In this document: piece after piece, positions 27,501 through 36,539 of the stretch | How positions within the stretch are numbered: the first letter of the stretch is position 1 | Layout: each line of letters begins with the position of its first letter | Assembly: GCF_024298905.1 (NCBI RefSeq) | Contig: NZ_CP101154.1 | Coordinates: forward strand, 3,060,932-3,124,931 | DNA length: 64,000 nt | Direction: 5' to 3' | Source of the DNA: Natronomonas marina | GTDB taxonomy: Archaea; Halobacteriota; Halobacteria; Halobacteriales; Haloarculaceae | Made by a program: the position numbers and the translations under genes | Notes under the pieces: model-generated | Database searches by the model: none | What the model was told of the DNA's origin: nothing | What the model saw: the letters and a program-made list of their open reading frames with translations, nothing else

Positions 27501-30500
27501 CCCGTGTACCAGAAGGCGTCCTCCGGCTGTCCCTCCGGCCAGATCTTGACGTACGGCGTCGCCTCCTGTTTGTCACCCAGCGTGAGCGTGCCGTCGAGAG
27601 TCGCCGAGGCGTTGGTCGCCGTCGAGGTATCGATGACGACGTTCGTCGCCTGGCCCGTCGACGTGCCGTAGGTGCCGGTTCCGGTGTCCGCGCTGATCGA
27701 GACGGTGACGGTCGCCTCGTTCGAGGTGGCGCCGTCGTCGTCGTCGACCGTGTAGCCGAACGTGACGTCACCGCTGGCACCCGAGGGCGCGCTGTAGGTG
27801 ATGTTGCCGTCGGGGTTGGCCGTGGCCGTGCCGGTCGCGGGCCCGCTCGTGACCTGGACGGACGAGGCGTTCAGGCTACCATCGCTGTCGGTGTCGTTGG
27901 CGAGCACGTCGATGGTCGTCGATTGCCCCGCCGTGACGCTTCCCGAGTCGTCGCTCGCGGTCGGGGCCGCGTTCGCGGTGAAGTACGTCTGCTCGAAGTA
28001 GGTCTCGACCTGCTGGCGTTCGGTGTCGGTCAGCGCGCGGTCGTAGACCACGACCTCGGCGACCTCCATGTCGACGTAGGGGTCCTCGTCGAGTTCGGCG
28101 CCGACGACGATCTTCTGGGGGTCGGTGTCGTAGGTGTGGGTGAACTGGTCGATCTGGGTGCCGTTCTTGTAGTGGGTGACCTGGTCGCCGGAGAGAACCG
28201 CCGAGTGGGTCAGCCAGTCTCCCGAACCGACCTCGGCGGAGGCGGGTGCGGTGAAGTCCTCGCACCAGCCCTGCACCTGCAGGCTGCTGTCGTGGACGAT
28301 GAGGCCGAAGGCGTCGTTGCAGACCGTCGCCCCGTAGGCGACACCGCCGCCCCAGTCCGGCGAGCTCTGGTAGTCGACGACGTATATGATCGTCCGGTCG
28401 TCGTTCCCCGACGGGAGGCCGTTCAGCGCCGCCGTCCGGACGAGCGCGTCGCCGTCGCCGTCGAAGCTGATCACCTGATTCCCGGCGAGCGTGTCGTGTT
28501 TGACCAGCGGGTCGCCGGTGGCGGTGAGGTCGTTACCCTGACCGGACTGGTCGGCCCAGCCCGTGACCACGTCGCCGGTCCCGACGCTGACGCCCTGGTC
28601 GGCCGCGTAGTGCGTCACGAGGCCGCTCGTCACCGGCAGCGACGAGCCGCCCGTGTCCGTCCCCTGGTCGATCGACACCGTGACCGTCGCGGCGTCACCG
28701 GCGCCCTGGTCGTCGCTGACCTGGTAGACGAACGTATCCGACGTCGTGTCCGACCCGTCGTGGGCGTACGTGATCGAGCCGTCGGGGTTCACCGTCGCGG
28801 TGCCGTGGGCGGGGCCCTGATCGATGGTGACCGTCGAGGCGTCGAGGCTGCCGTCCGGGTCGTCGTCGTTGGCAAGCACGTCGATCGTCGTCGAGGATCC
28901 AGCCGTCACCGAGGCCGAGTCGTCGACGGCCGTCGGGTTCTGGTTGGTCGCTTCCTGGGAGAGGTACTTCTGCTGGAAGTACGCCTCGACTTGCTGGCGC
29001 TCCGAATCGGAGAGTGCGCGGTCGTAGACGAGGACGGCGGCGACCTCCATGTCGTTGTAGCCGGCGCCGGAGATTTCCTCGCCCACGATGAACTTCGCTT
29101 GGGCGTCGTCGGGGTCCGTCTCGTAGGTGTGGGTGCCGTTGTCGATCTGGGTGCCGTTCTTGTAGTGGGTGACCTGATCGTCGGCGACGGTGGCCGACTG
29201 GACCAGCCAGCCGGCGCCGGTGCCCTGGGTGTCCGAGGTGATGTCGGTGAAGTACCCGGTCACGTCCAGCAGGCCGGAGTCCTCCTGGACGATGAGGCCG
29301 AAGGCCTCGTTGGGATTCGCGGCGCCGAATGCTGCTCCGGCCCACTCGTTGGCGTTCTGATACTCGGTGACGACGAACATCGTCCGGTTCTGGCTACCCG
29401 ACGGGAGCCCCGACAGGGCATCAGTCCGCTCGAGTTTGTCGCCGTCGCCGTCGAGACTGATAACCGGTTGCCCGCTCGGCGCGGTGGCCGTCGTCGGATC
29501 ACCGACCGCCGCGAGGTCGTTGCCCTGCCCGGACTGGTCGGCCCAGCCCGTGACCTGCCCGCCGCTCGTCGTCACGCCCTGGTCGGCCTCGAACTGCGCG
29601 ACGAGGCCGTCCGTGACGGGGGCCGAGCACTCGCCGACGTCCTGGTAGTTCGCGGTGAGCGTGGCGTCGGATGTCGGGACCGTGTACGTGTGCGTCTGTG
29701 CACCACCGTCCGACCAGCCCTGGAACTCGTACTCGCGGCCGTTCAGGCACTGTGTCGTCGGGGCGCTCACCTCGTGTTCGAAGCCGACCAGCGTGTCGAT
29801 GACGGCCCCGTCGTTCACCGGGAGCCCATCGACGCTCAGCTCGAGACCACCGGGGTCCGTCGCGAACGTGATGTCGACCTTGTCGGGTTCGATGGTGACC
29901 GAATCCGACGCCGAGAGCCCGTCGGAGTCGGTCGCGGTGACCGTCAGCGTGTAGCTGGTGTCGGTCGAGTAGCCGTGCCCCGACGCGGGCACGTCGAAGG
30001 AGCCGCTCTCGCCCGTGTAATCGGAGAGAACGGGATGCGTGTGTGCGGCCCCCTCCGGCGGGTCGTGATCGAAGACGACGTCCCAGGTGAACGCGTCACT
30101 GCTCAGGGTGCCGTCCTGCGGGTCGGTGCCGCTGGCGTTGAACTCGATCGTGTCGCCCGCCTGGAAGAGGCTTCCGTCGGCCGGCGAGTCGATCGTCACC
30201 GAGGGCGGTTCGCCGATCGTGATCTCGATCGGCTGGGACTCGACCGTCTGCGTGCCGTCACTCACCTCGACGTACGCCGTGTAGGTGCCGGCGCTCTGGT
30301 AGGTGTGGCTCGGCGAGGCGCCCGAGGCCGTCGATCCGTCGCCGAACGTCCAGTTGTAGGTGAGCGAGTCCTGGTCGGGGTCGCTGGCCGAGACGCTGAA
30401 GTCGACCGTCTGTGGCGCGCTCGCCGCCGACGTGGGTGTCGCCGAGACGGAGTCGATGCTCGGGGCCTGGTTGCCCGTGTAGGTGACCTCGTGGATCGTC

Positions 30501-31762
30501 CCGTCGCTGATGCTCGTCCAGTAGAGCGACCCGTCGGGACCGACGGAGATGGCGTTGACGTTGTTTGCGCTGTCCTCGAACATCTCGACGCTCTGGACGT
30601 CGCCGTTCGAGTCGAACGTCAGGTACTTGATCCAGTCCTTCGCGTAGTCGCCGAAGAAGTACGCGCCCTGGTACTCGTCGGGGAACTGCTGGCCGCGGTA
30701 CACCTCGCCGCCCGTGATCGAGTTCCCCTCGCTGTGCGGGTACGAGTAGACCGGCGCCGTCTGACTGACGTCGCAGGGTGCGTCCTCGTTCGACTTCGAG
30801 GTGCCCTCACAGTCGGGCCACCCGTAGTTGGCGGCCGGGTTGTCGAGCGTGGCGACGTTCACCTCCTCGTAGTCGGGGGCGCTGTTGCCGCCGACGTCGC
30901 CGAAGAAGAACCGACCGCTCTGCAGGTCCCACTCCGCCCGGAACGGGTTGCGGACCCCGTAGGCCCAGATCTCGCCGAGCGTGTTCGGGTCGCCGTCGTC
31001 GACGTACGGGTTGTCCTGGGGGATGGTCCCGTCCTTGTTGACGCGGATGACCTTCCCGCTGGCCCGGCTCAGGTCCTGGGAGACGGCGCCGCCCTGGAAG
31101 TCGTCGCCCGTGGTGAGCCAGAGCTTCCCATCGGGACCGAAGTCCAGCCCGGCGCCCTGGTGACAGCAGCTCTGCCACTGTTCGTCCTCCTTCCAGACGA
31201 CGAACTCGCTCGAGGCGTCAGCAGTGCTCTGCAGGCCCCCGCCGTTCTCCTGGTGGGTGAACCGGGCGATGCGGTTCGTATCCTCCGCGTCGTTCGAGTA
31301 GAACACGTAGACGTAGCCGTTCTGCTCGAAGTTCGGGTCGAGCGCGATGTCGATGAGCCCACGCTCGCTCCCGTCGTTGACCTTCCCGGTGATGTCCAGG
31401 TACGTGCTCGTGTCCTTCGTCCCGTCGCCCGGGTCGGTGATCTCGATCGTCCCCGGTTTCTCGAGGAGCAGCATCCGGCCGTCGGGGAGGAACGTCATCC
31501 CCATCGGCTGATTGACGCCCGAGAGGAACGTCGAGCTCGAGAAGTTCGACGGCTGCACTGCCGCGGTCGAGACCGTGCCGGTGGACTCGGCGGATGTTTC
31601 CAGTGACGAGGCAGCCGAGTGGTCGACGTCACCCCCGTCGGTCGACCCCGCGGCGAGGCCCACGGGCGCGACGACCATCGACAGGGCAGTCACGACCGCC
31701 AGACAGACCGCCAGTAGTTTCGTCCCGTTCCCCGCACTCGTTCCGCGCTTCCATAGTGCCAT
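24503..31762 (-). CDS. Giant secreted modular protein: PQQ-dehydrogenase-like domain plus four laminin-G-like domains
   Basis: 2,419 residues. A Sec-type signal (LLAVCLAVVTALSMVVAPVGLAAG) is followed by a six-bladed propeller of the soluble glucose/sorbosone dehydrogenase family (about 70-428; HQGAGLDFGPDGKLW, YGVRNPFRAEWD, NYGWPDCEG). A PKD domain follows (about 430-517). Four concanavalin/laminin-G-like domains lie at about 715-935, 1042-1263, 1772-1998 and 2197-2419. Between them are cadherin-like/bacterial Ig repeats (ASVTAGQSTTIDVLANDTDSDG) and three ~100-residue fibronectin-like units at about 1371-1670. No C-terminal anchor is visible; the protein ends in the fourth laminin-G-like domain. 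Probably a cell-surface or released sugar-oxidising or adhesive protein. The substrate is unknown. Confidence 0.88.
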   Translation of the reverse strand: MALWKRGTSAGNGTKLLAVCLAVVTALSMVVAPVGLAAGSTDGGDVDHSAASSLETSAESTGTVSTAAVQPSNFSSSTFLSGVNQPMGMTFLPDGRMLLLEKPGTIEITDPGDGTKDTSTYLDITGKVNDGSERGLIDIALDPNFEQNGYVYVFYSNDAEDTNRIARFTHQENGGGLQSTADASSEFVVWKEDEQWQSCCHQGAGLDFGPDGKLWLTTGDDFQGGAVSQDLSRASGKVIRVNKDGTIPQDNPYVDDGDPNTLGEIWAYGVRNPFRAEWDLQSGRFFFGDVGGNSAPDYEEVNVATLDNPAANYGWPDCEGTSKSNEDAPCDVSQTAPVYSYPHSEGNSITGGEVYRGQQFPDEYQGAYFFGDYAKDWIKYLTFDSNGDVQSVEMFEDSANNVNAISVGPDGSLYWTSISDGTIHEVTYTGNQAPSIDSVSATPTSAASAPQTVDFSVSASDPDQDSLTYNWTFGDGSTASGASPSHTYQSAGTYTAYVEVSDGTQTVESQPIEITIGEPPSVTIDSPADGSLFQAGDTIEFNASGTDPQDGTLSSDAFTWDVVFDHDPPEGAAHTHPVLSDYTGESGSFDVPASGHGYSTDTSYTLTVTATDSDGLSASDSVTIEPDKVDITFATDPGGLELSVDGLPVNDGAVIDTLVGFEHEVSAPTTQCLNGREYEFQGWSDGGAQTHTYTVPTSDATLTANYQDVGECSAPVTDGLVAQFEADQGVTTSGGQVTGWADQSGQGNDLAAVGDPTTATAPSGQPVISLDGDGDKLERTDALSGLPSGSQNRTMFVVTEYQNANEWAGAAFGAANPNEAFGLIVQEDSGLLDVTGYFTDITSDTQGTGAGWLVQSATVADDQVTHYKNGTQIDNGTHTYETDPDDAQAKFIVGEEISGAGYNDMEVAAVLVYDRALSDSERQQVEAYFQQKYLSQEATNQNPTAVDDSASVTAGSSTTIDVLANDDDPDGSLDASTVTIDQGPAHGTATVNPDGSITYAHDGSDTTSDTFVYQVSDDQGAGDAATVTVSIDQGTDTGGSSLPVTSGLVTHYAADQGVSVGTGDVVTGWADQSGQGNDLTATGDPLVKHDTLAGNQVISFDGDGDALVRTAALNGLPSGNDDRTIIYVVDYQSSPDWGGGVAYGATVCNDAFGLIVHDSSLQVQGWCEDFTAPASAEVGSGDWLTHSAVLSGDQVTHYKNGTQIDQFTHTYDTDPQKIVVGAELDEDPYVDMEVAEVVVYDRALTDTERQQVETYFEQTYFTANAAPTASDDSGSVTAGQSTTIDVLANDTDSDGSLNASSVQVTSGPATGTATANPDGNITYSAPSGASGDVTFGYTVDDDDGATSNEATVTVSISADTGTGTYGTSTGQATNVVIDTSTATNASATLDGTLTLGDKQEATPYVKIWPEGQPEDAFWYTGAPTTQSGGFQFDVVLSPSTTYVWQTLAQSGDGAWKAGEEKTFTTPTGQYFGVDSTGASDVGVESATLNGEIVNLGDNADAQVYFTYWKQGQKDSTLTWYTGPVQDSPGAFSTEVGLEPGTTYEYRAFGQSNEGEWKAGPAETFTTQSGQPYGVATESATNVDADSATLQGNLTGLGDRDNATVYFQYWKQGQKGSTLTWWTGSSLSSPGQFGADVTGLDSETTYVFQAYAESDDGKWTAGSEETFTTDATGAVNQPPTASDDAATVTAGESTTIDVLANDTDSDGSLNASSVSIASGPSNGTVSVNPDGTISYSAPSGASGDVTFTYTVADDDGATDTATVTVTVTQPPDSSLPVTSGLVTHLEAGQGVTTSGDNVTGWADQSGQGNDLTASGDPTLVTDGPNGQPVISLDGDGDKLERTDALSGLPSGSQNRTMFVVTEYQNANEWAGAAFGAANPNEAFGLIVQEDSGLLDVTGYFTDITSATQGTGAGWLVQSATVADDQVTHYKNGTQIDSGTHTYETDPDDAQAKFIVGEEISGAGYNDMEVAAVLVYDRALSDSERQQVEAYFQQKYLDTTGTSNVAPTASDDAASVTAGQSTTIDVLANDTDSDGSLNASSVQVTSGPATGTATANPDGTITYDTPSGASGDATFTYTVDDDDGATSNEATVTVSISAANTAPTASDDSATVDAGQSVVVDVLANDTDSDGSLNASSVQVTSGPSNGTVSVDDSTGAITYTHGGSDSASDSFTYSVADDDGATDTATVSITVNQPTTSSLPVTSGLVTHFDAGQGVTTSGDNVTGWADQSGQGNDLTASGDPTLVTDGPNGEPMVSLDGTDDLLQRTDTLTGLPSGNDSRTIMYVVNYQSSPDWGGGVAYGAAACNNAFGLIVHDSSLQVQGWCEDFTAPASADVGSDTWLTQSAVLASDQVTHYKNGTQIDQFTHTYDTDPQKIVVGAELDGSPLVDMEVAEVVVYDRALTDTERQQVEQYLQDKYGIGA
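25017..25129 (-). repeat. Identical 113-bp block shared with 26289-26401
   Basis: In laminin-G-like domain 4, the stretch from 25017 to 25129 matches 26289-26401 in domain 3 base for base (constant offset 1,272 bp). It encodes the LVTDGPNG / TASGDPT / SGQGND region. Outside this block the two domains diverge clearly. Confidence 0.8.
25778..26291 (-). repeat. 514-bp near-identical block shared with 28961-29474
   Basis: Laminin-G-like domain 3 (25778-26291) and domain 1 (28961-29474) align without gaps at a constant offset of 3,183 bp, with about four mismatches by eye, synonymous positions included. Identity stops sharply at both edges. This is far closer than the neighbouring domains and points to recent duplication or gene conversion. 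Confidence 0.85.
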
Positions 31763-32070
31763 TGCGATGGGACAACACTCAGGGAGATGGGACTTTGTTA
31801 ATAGTCTAATAGACTCTCGTTAGAGACGTTGTATTTTTTCTAGTCCAGTTGCCTACCTGTTAAAATTCCTGTATTTCGCCGCGCTGCAGCGGCTTTTTTT
31901 GTTACTGGCTCTATATTCCGCCGCGCTGCACCGGCGAATCCGTTAGAAGTCCTATATCGCGTTAAAACGCTGCTAACACGGCGGACAGCCCGGTATCGGT
32001 GAGCGGTGTAGCGAGCGGACGCTCACACCTTCGGGGGGGTGAGCGACTCAGGGTCACTCCCCCTCCCGCC
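31763..32070. other. AT-rich intergenic region with promoter, palindrome and duplicated motif
   Basis: 308 bp with no gene. Read on the minus strand, TATTAAC (31797-31803) is a plausible TATA box for the giant gene. Beside it is AGTCTA-A-TAGACT (31803-31815), a 13-bp palindrome. Further up, CGCCGCGCTGCA occurs twice (31877-31888 and 31920-31931) in a similar AT-rich setting. The first copy forms a GC stem followed by seven T. An inverted pair GGTGAGCG / CGCTCACACC (31998-32005 and 32020-32029) may be the terminator of the DUF302 gene. Confidence 0.5.
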
Positions 32071-32508
32071 TCAGAGCCGCTCGAAGAACTCCTCGACCAG
32101 TTCGCCGGTGTCCTCGACGATGGACGCCCAGGCGTCGTTGTCGGGCGCGATACCGACCAGCCGGCCGATCTTCATGATGGAGACGTGGTAGACCCGCTGG
32201 ACGCCCGGTTCCTCCTGCCAGATGACGAAGTTACACGGGAACAGCGCGCCCTGCTTCAGCGTCTCGTCGAGCGCCCGGTCGGCCATCTCGGGGTTGCAGG
32301 CCCCGAGCACGTAGTAGGGGTCCCGGTCCGCGTCGACCTTCTCGTTGAGCATCTCCGACGGCGAGAACTCGACGGGGACGCCGAAGCCCGTCGTCTCGGC
32401 GACCTCGCGGACGCGCTCGATTGCGGCCTCGTGGTCCATCTCGAGGGTCGCCTGTTTCTCGCCGATGTCCTCCGCGTCGAGTTCCGAGGGGTCGAACGGT
32501 AGCGTCAT
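32071..32508 (-). CDS. DUF302 domain protein
   Basis: 145 residues from the ATG at 32508. The DUF302 fold is recognisable in LEMDHEAAIERVREVAETTGFGVPVEFSPSEMLNEK, then YYVLGACNPEMADRALD and GALFPCNFVIWQEEPGVQRVYHVSIMKIGRL. DUF302 proteins are small, cytoplasmic in archaea, and of unproven function. The conserved GACNP and LLPCNV-like blocks suggest a ligand- or metal-binding pocket. The longer frame from 32565 adds only a Pro/Gly-rich leader. Confidence 0.85.
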   Translation of the reverse strand: MTLPFDPSELDAEDIGEKQATLEMDHEAAIERVREVAETTGFGVPVEFSPSEMLNEKVDADRDPYYVLGACNPEMADRALDETLKQGALFPCNFVIWQEEPGVQRVYHVSIMKIGRLVGIAPDNDAWASIVEDTGELVEEFFERL

Positions 32509-32584
32509 GGATGGCGGTGCGGGAGGCGCGGACAAAAGGGTTCCTTCCCCGGGTCGACCGGACACACTACCGGGCGGGCTCGGA

Positions 32585-32881
32585 CTACTCCTCTGCGGTC
32601 GGGACGGGACCGGTCCCGACGACGTCCTCGACGGCGTCGACGAACGACTGGCGGGTGTCGAAGTAGACCTCGTCGCTGGCCTCGAGGATGTCGGCGAGTT
32701 CGCGCGGCCCGTCGGGGGTCCGGATGGTGGTGTCGCCCTCGCGGCGGACGATTTCGCTCTTCTCGATGGCGTAGTGGAGCCGGGAGGCGACCCGCGCCAG
32801 CGGCGCGCCCTCGACCGGCTCGCCGTCGCCGAGTTCGACGGCCGGCTCCTCCTCGGTCTCCTCGTCGCCGTTGTCGCTCAT
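32585..32881 (-). CDS. Small acidic haloarchaeal protein (DUF5789-like)
   Basis: 98 residues from the ATG at 32881. The core is VEGAPLARVASRLHYAIEKSEIVRREGDTTIRTPDGPRELADILE, which resembles the haloarchaeal family I know as DUF5789 (name from memory), and it ends with a helix (FVDAVEDVVGTG). No catalytic motif. Short acidic N-terminal linker. Function unknown. Lies between the DUF302 gene (same strand) and the divergent thi4. Confidence 0.7.
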   Translation of the reverse strand: MSDNGDEETEEEPAVELGDGEPVEGAPLARVASRLHYAIEKSEIVRREGDTTIRTPDGPRELADILEASDEVYFDTRQSFVDAVEDVVGTGPVPTAEE

Positions 32882-32952
32882 GCGGCGGCCTTCGCGGCGT
32901 CCCGCCCTAACTGTTACGAAGGCCGCCGGGACGGGTCCGTGCGACCGCAACG

Positions 32953-33918
<966 letters not shown>

Positions 33919-33925
33919 CCGGCGC

Positions 33926-34696
33926 ATGGTCGAGCGGGTCACGCTGTACCGCGCGCCGACGACGGAGGCAGACGCCGATGCCGTCGCCGAGTGGCTGGAC
34001 GAGCGCGTCGACGCCGAGGTAACGGTCGAGGAGCGACTGCTCGGACGGATAGCGGACGACGACCTCGCGGAGTCGTTCGCCGGGGCGCGCGTCATCTCGC
34101 CGCACGACCGCGGGACGGGCAACACGATGTTCGGGGTCCGGCGCTACGAGGAGCGCGCCCTCGAATCGCCGGACCGGGCCGGCGGCGTCATCTACGACGG
34201 TCTCGCGGTGCAGGACGCCCTCCGGCGGCGCCTGGAGACGCCACTCGACCACCTGCAGGTCCCGCTCGTCGACCGCGTGATCGGGACGTGGGGCGACCAC
34301 GACGGCCGCTGGCACAAGCGGGTGGCGGTGCTGGGACAGCCAGCGGTCGTGAGCGTGCCCGGCCTCTACGAGGCGCCCGCGAAGCCGGAGGCCTACTACG
34401 AGGCCAAGCAGTCGTACGCGCTGCTGTCGGGCGACGCGCCGCCCCGAGAGGTGCTCGAAGCGGAGGTCGACGGGGAGTTCCTCGTCGCCGAGGACCCCCG
34501 GACGAGCGAGGCCGTGCGGGGGTACGTCCTGGCGGCGTACCACTACCTCGAGACGGGCGAGGCGTTCTGCGAGAACCGGGGCTGTCGGCTCTACGACGCC
34601 CACAGACAGCCGGCGCTAATCGAGGCACAACTGCGGGAGCCGGCGTTTTGCGAGCAGCACGCCGACAGGTACGGGGTCCCCTCGGACGGGGAGTGA
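33926..34696 (+). CDS. Conserved haloarchaeal protein, possible DUF6775-type metallopeptidase
   Basis: 256 residues, soluble. The N-terminal half has VTLYRAPTTEADADAVAEWL and ARVISPHDRGTGNTMFGV. The C-terminal half ends in a Cys/His cluster, FCENRGCRLYDAHRQPALIEAQ then PAFCEQH, suited to bind zinc and similar to the end of archaemetzincin-like putative metallopeptidases (DUF6775, from memory). I see no clear HExxH in the sequence, so peptidase activity is doubtful. It starts 7 bp after the thi4 stop and is probably cotranscribed. Confidence 0.65.
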   Translation: MVERVTLYRAPTTEADADAVAEWLDERVDAEVTVEERLLGRIADDDLAESFAGARVISPHDRGTGNTMFGVRRYEERALESPDRAGGVIYDGLAVQDALRRRLETPLDHLQVPLVDRVIGTWGDHDGRWHKRVAVLGQPAVVSVPGLYEAPAKPEAYYEAKQSYALLSGDAPPREVLEAEVDGEFLVAEDPRTSEAVRGYVLAAYHYLETGEAFCENRGCRLYDAHRQPALIEAQLREPAFCEQHADRYGVPSDGE

Positions 34697-34700
34697 GGAG

Positions 34701-34925
34701 TCAGGCCAACTCGGTCAGCGCGAGCAGGACCTGCGGGATGACCAGCAGGACGATTCCGAGCACGATGAGCGCCGCCGGGATGACCAGCAGGCCCATGTCC
34801 GTGAGGAGCCACAGGCCCAGTCCCGCGAGTATCGCGAGGATACCCAGGATGCGGAGCAGCCACGCGAACTCCTCTTCGAGACCCGCGTCGGCCAGTACGT
34901 CGACGATCTCGAGTGCGTCCTCCAT
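34701..34925 (-). CDS. Small two-helix membrane protein
   Basis: 74 residues from the ATG at 34925. An amphipathic start (MEDALEIVDVLADAGLEEEF) precedes two hydrophobic helices: LLRILGILAILAGLGLWLL and LLVIPAALIVLGIVLLVIPQ. It is convergent with the putative metallopeptidase. Function unknown. The longer frame to 35141 overlaps the promoter of the divergent Tat protein and is rejected. Confidence 0.7.
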   Translation of the reverse strand: MEDALEIVDVLADAGLEEEFAWLLRILGILAILAGLGLWLLTDMGLLVIPAALIVLGIVLLVIPQVLLALTELA

Positions 34926-35086
34926 CGGCCGTGGGTTCGGTCGCCCGACTGATATACATGATGGTCGAGTGGCACGTTTCGGCGCTCCCGTCCGTCCCGG
35001 TGGGACCCCGCCGCGCCCCGGATTCGAGTCGGTCGTTCGTCGCGCGAACCAAAACCCCCATCCCCATCGACGGCCTACCGGCGACA

Positions 35087-36361
35087 ATGACTCGTCGGTA
35101 CGCACCGAGTCGTCGACGCTTCCTGAAGGCCGCCGTCGCAACGGGGGGTACCGCGGCGCTGTCGGCCTGTCTCGACCTCGGCGGCGACGATCCGGTCCCC
35201 GAAGGCGTCGAGGACCCCTCGACGCTCGACCGCCGGCAGCACGCCTGGAACGACGAACTCGAGACGGACGCGAACGGCAACCACGCGCTGCCGAGACACC
35301 AGACGTTCCTCTACCTCGAGTTGGACGCCGACGGCGAGCCCGGCGCCGAGGACCGCGAGCAGGCCGCGGACGCGCTGGCCGTGCTGGACCGGGCCTACGA
35401 GCGCTCGCCCGCCGGACTGATACACTCCATCGGCTACTCGCGGCCCTACTTCGAGCGCTACGGGGGCGCCCCCGAGGGTGTCGACCTCCCGCCGCCGCGG
35501 CCGCTCTCGAACTTCGAGACGCCGGAGTTGGACGCCCAGGACGCCCTGTTGCACCTGGCCTCCGACCGCGCCGACGTCGTGCTGGCGGCCGAGGAGGCGC
35601 TGTTCGGCGACCGCGGGACGGCCAACGGCGTCGACGCCGTCGACTTCCCGGCGACCGTCGACGACCGTCGCACCGGCTTCATCGGCCGCGGGATGCCCGC
35701 AGAGCGGGCCGACAAGGTCGACGGCATCCCCGCCGACGCCGAGGTCCCGGAGGCCTCGAAGCTCTTCATGGGCTTCAACGCCGGTTTCGCCGGCAACCAG
35801 GCCAGCGAGTCGTTCGTCACCCTCGAGGAGGGTCCCTTCGCCGGCGGCACGACCAAGCACGTCTCGACGCTCCAGCAGCGGTTGAGCCGCTGGTACGAGG
35901 ACAACGACCACGAGGAGATGGTCAAGAAGCTGTTCAGCACGGACCTCGCCGACGAGATCGAAGGCGCCGCCGAGGACATCGGCGCCAGCGGCGTCACCCC
36001 CCACGACGTCGAGGAACTGGTCGATGCGGCCCGCGAGCACGGCGCCGTCGGCCACGCCCAGAAGATGGCCCGCGCCAACCGCGACGAGGAGGGTAACTTC
36101 CTGACGCTGCGCCGGCACGTCGAGTCGACCGACCAGGGAATCGCCAGCCTCCACTTTCCCAGCCTCCAGAAGGAGATATCGACGTTCGAGGAGATACGGA
36201 AGGCGATGAACGCGGCCGACGTCGTCGAGGAGACGCCCGCCATCCGCCAGCGGGTCAACAACGGCATCCTCCGGTACGTCTTCGTCAAACACCGGGGCAA
36301 CTTCCTCGTCCCGCCGCGGGACCTGCGGGCGCTCCCTACTCCCGACGGCGAGACGCCGTAG
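35087..36361 (+). CDS. Tat-exported lipoprotein, resembling Dyp-type peroxidases
   Basis: 424 residues. The signal has a twin-arginine motif (SRRRFLKAAVA) and lipobox LSAC, so it is exported folded and lipid-anchored. The mature part contains RTGFIGRGMP, FMGFNAGFAGNQASESFVTL and HGAVGHAQKMARANRDEEG. The last resembles the heme-ligand/distal region of DyP peroxidases, but motif matches are partial and I cannot confirm the GxxDG signature. Treated as a DyP-like or unknown haloarchaeal Tat family. Start at the ATG at 35087; the upstream frame runs into the promoter. Confidence 0.7.
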   Translation: MTRRYAPSRRRFLKAAVATGGTAALSACLDLGGDDPVPEGVEDPSTLDRRQHAWNDELETDANGNHALPRHQTFLYLELDADGEPGAEDREQAADALAVLDRAYERSPAGLIHSIGYSRPYFERYGGAPEGVDLPPPRPLSNFETPELDAQDALLHLASDRADVVLAAEEALFGDRGTANGVDAVDFPATVDDRRTGFIGRGMPAERADKVDGIPADAEVPEASKLFMGFNAGFAGNQASESFVTLEEGPFAGGTTKHVSTLQQRLSRWYEDNDHEEMVKKLFSTDLADEIEGAAEDIGASGVTPHDVEELVDAAREHGAVGHAQKMARANRDEEGNFLTLRRHVESTDQGIASLHFPSLQKEISTFEEIRKAMNAADVVEETPAIRQRVNNGILRYVFVKHRGNFLVPPRDLRALPTPDGETP

Positions 36362-36508
36362 GCCTGGCGGGGCGACTCCACCGACCGGCCCGACGGGAAC
36401 GGGGCTCGTCGTACGTTCTCCCGCGGGGTCGACGGGCCGCCGCGCGGTTCGGCCGGCGAGGGGCGCCGGTGGACCGTTCGTGAGGTGGACGGTGCGCCGA
36501 GGAAAACG

Positions 36509-36516
36509 TTTTAAAA
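36509..36516 (+). promoter_or_regulatory. TATA box for the gene at 36540
   Basis: TTTTAAAA at 36509-36516 lies 27 bp before the ATG at 36540, which fixes that ATG over the upstream in-frame ATG at 36480. Confidence 0.6.
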
Positions 36517-36539
36517 AACCGGAGCGAGTCCTCCGGGTG

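Noticed and set aside
24503..29620. CRISPR-like regularly spaced repeats
   Set aside because: The repeats are hundreds of bases long, in frame, and encode protein domains. There are no short repeats with unique spacers and no cas genes nearby.
24431..31606. A 2,391-codon open frame on the plus strand opposite the giant gene
   Set aside because: It mirrors the minus-strand gene, has Val/Arg/Gly-rich, low-complexity sequence, no domains and no start signals. It results from the high-GC codon bias of the true gene.
31878..31900. Intrinsic terminator (GC stem then seven T) upstream of the giant gene
   Set aside because: It would act on the plus strand, where no gene lies upstream. The chance occurrence in AT-rich DNA or another role is more likely.
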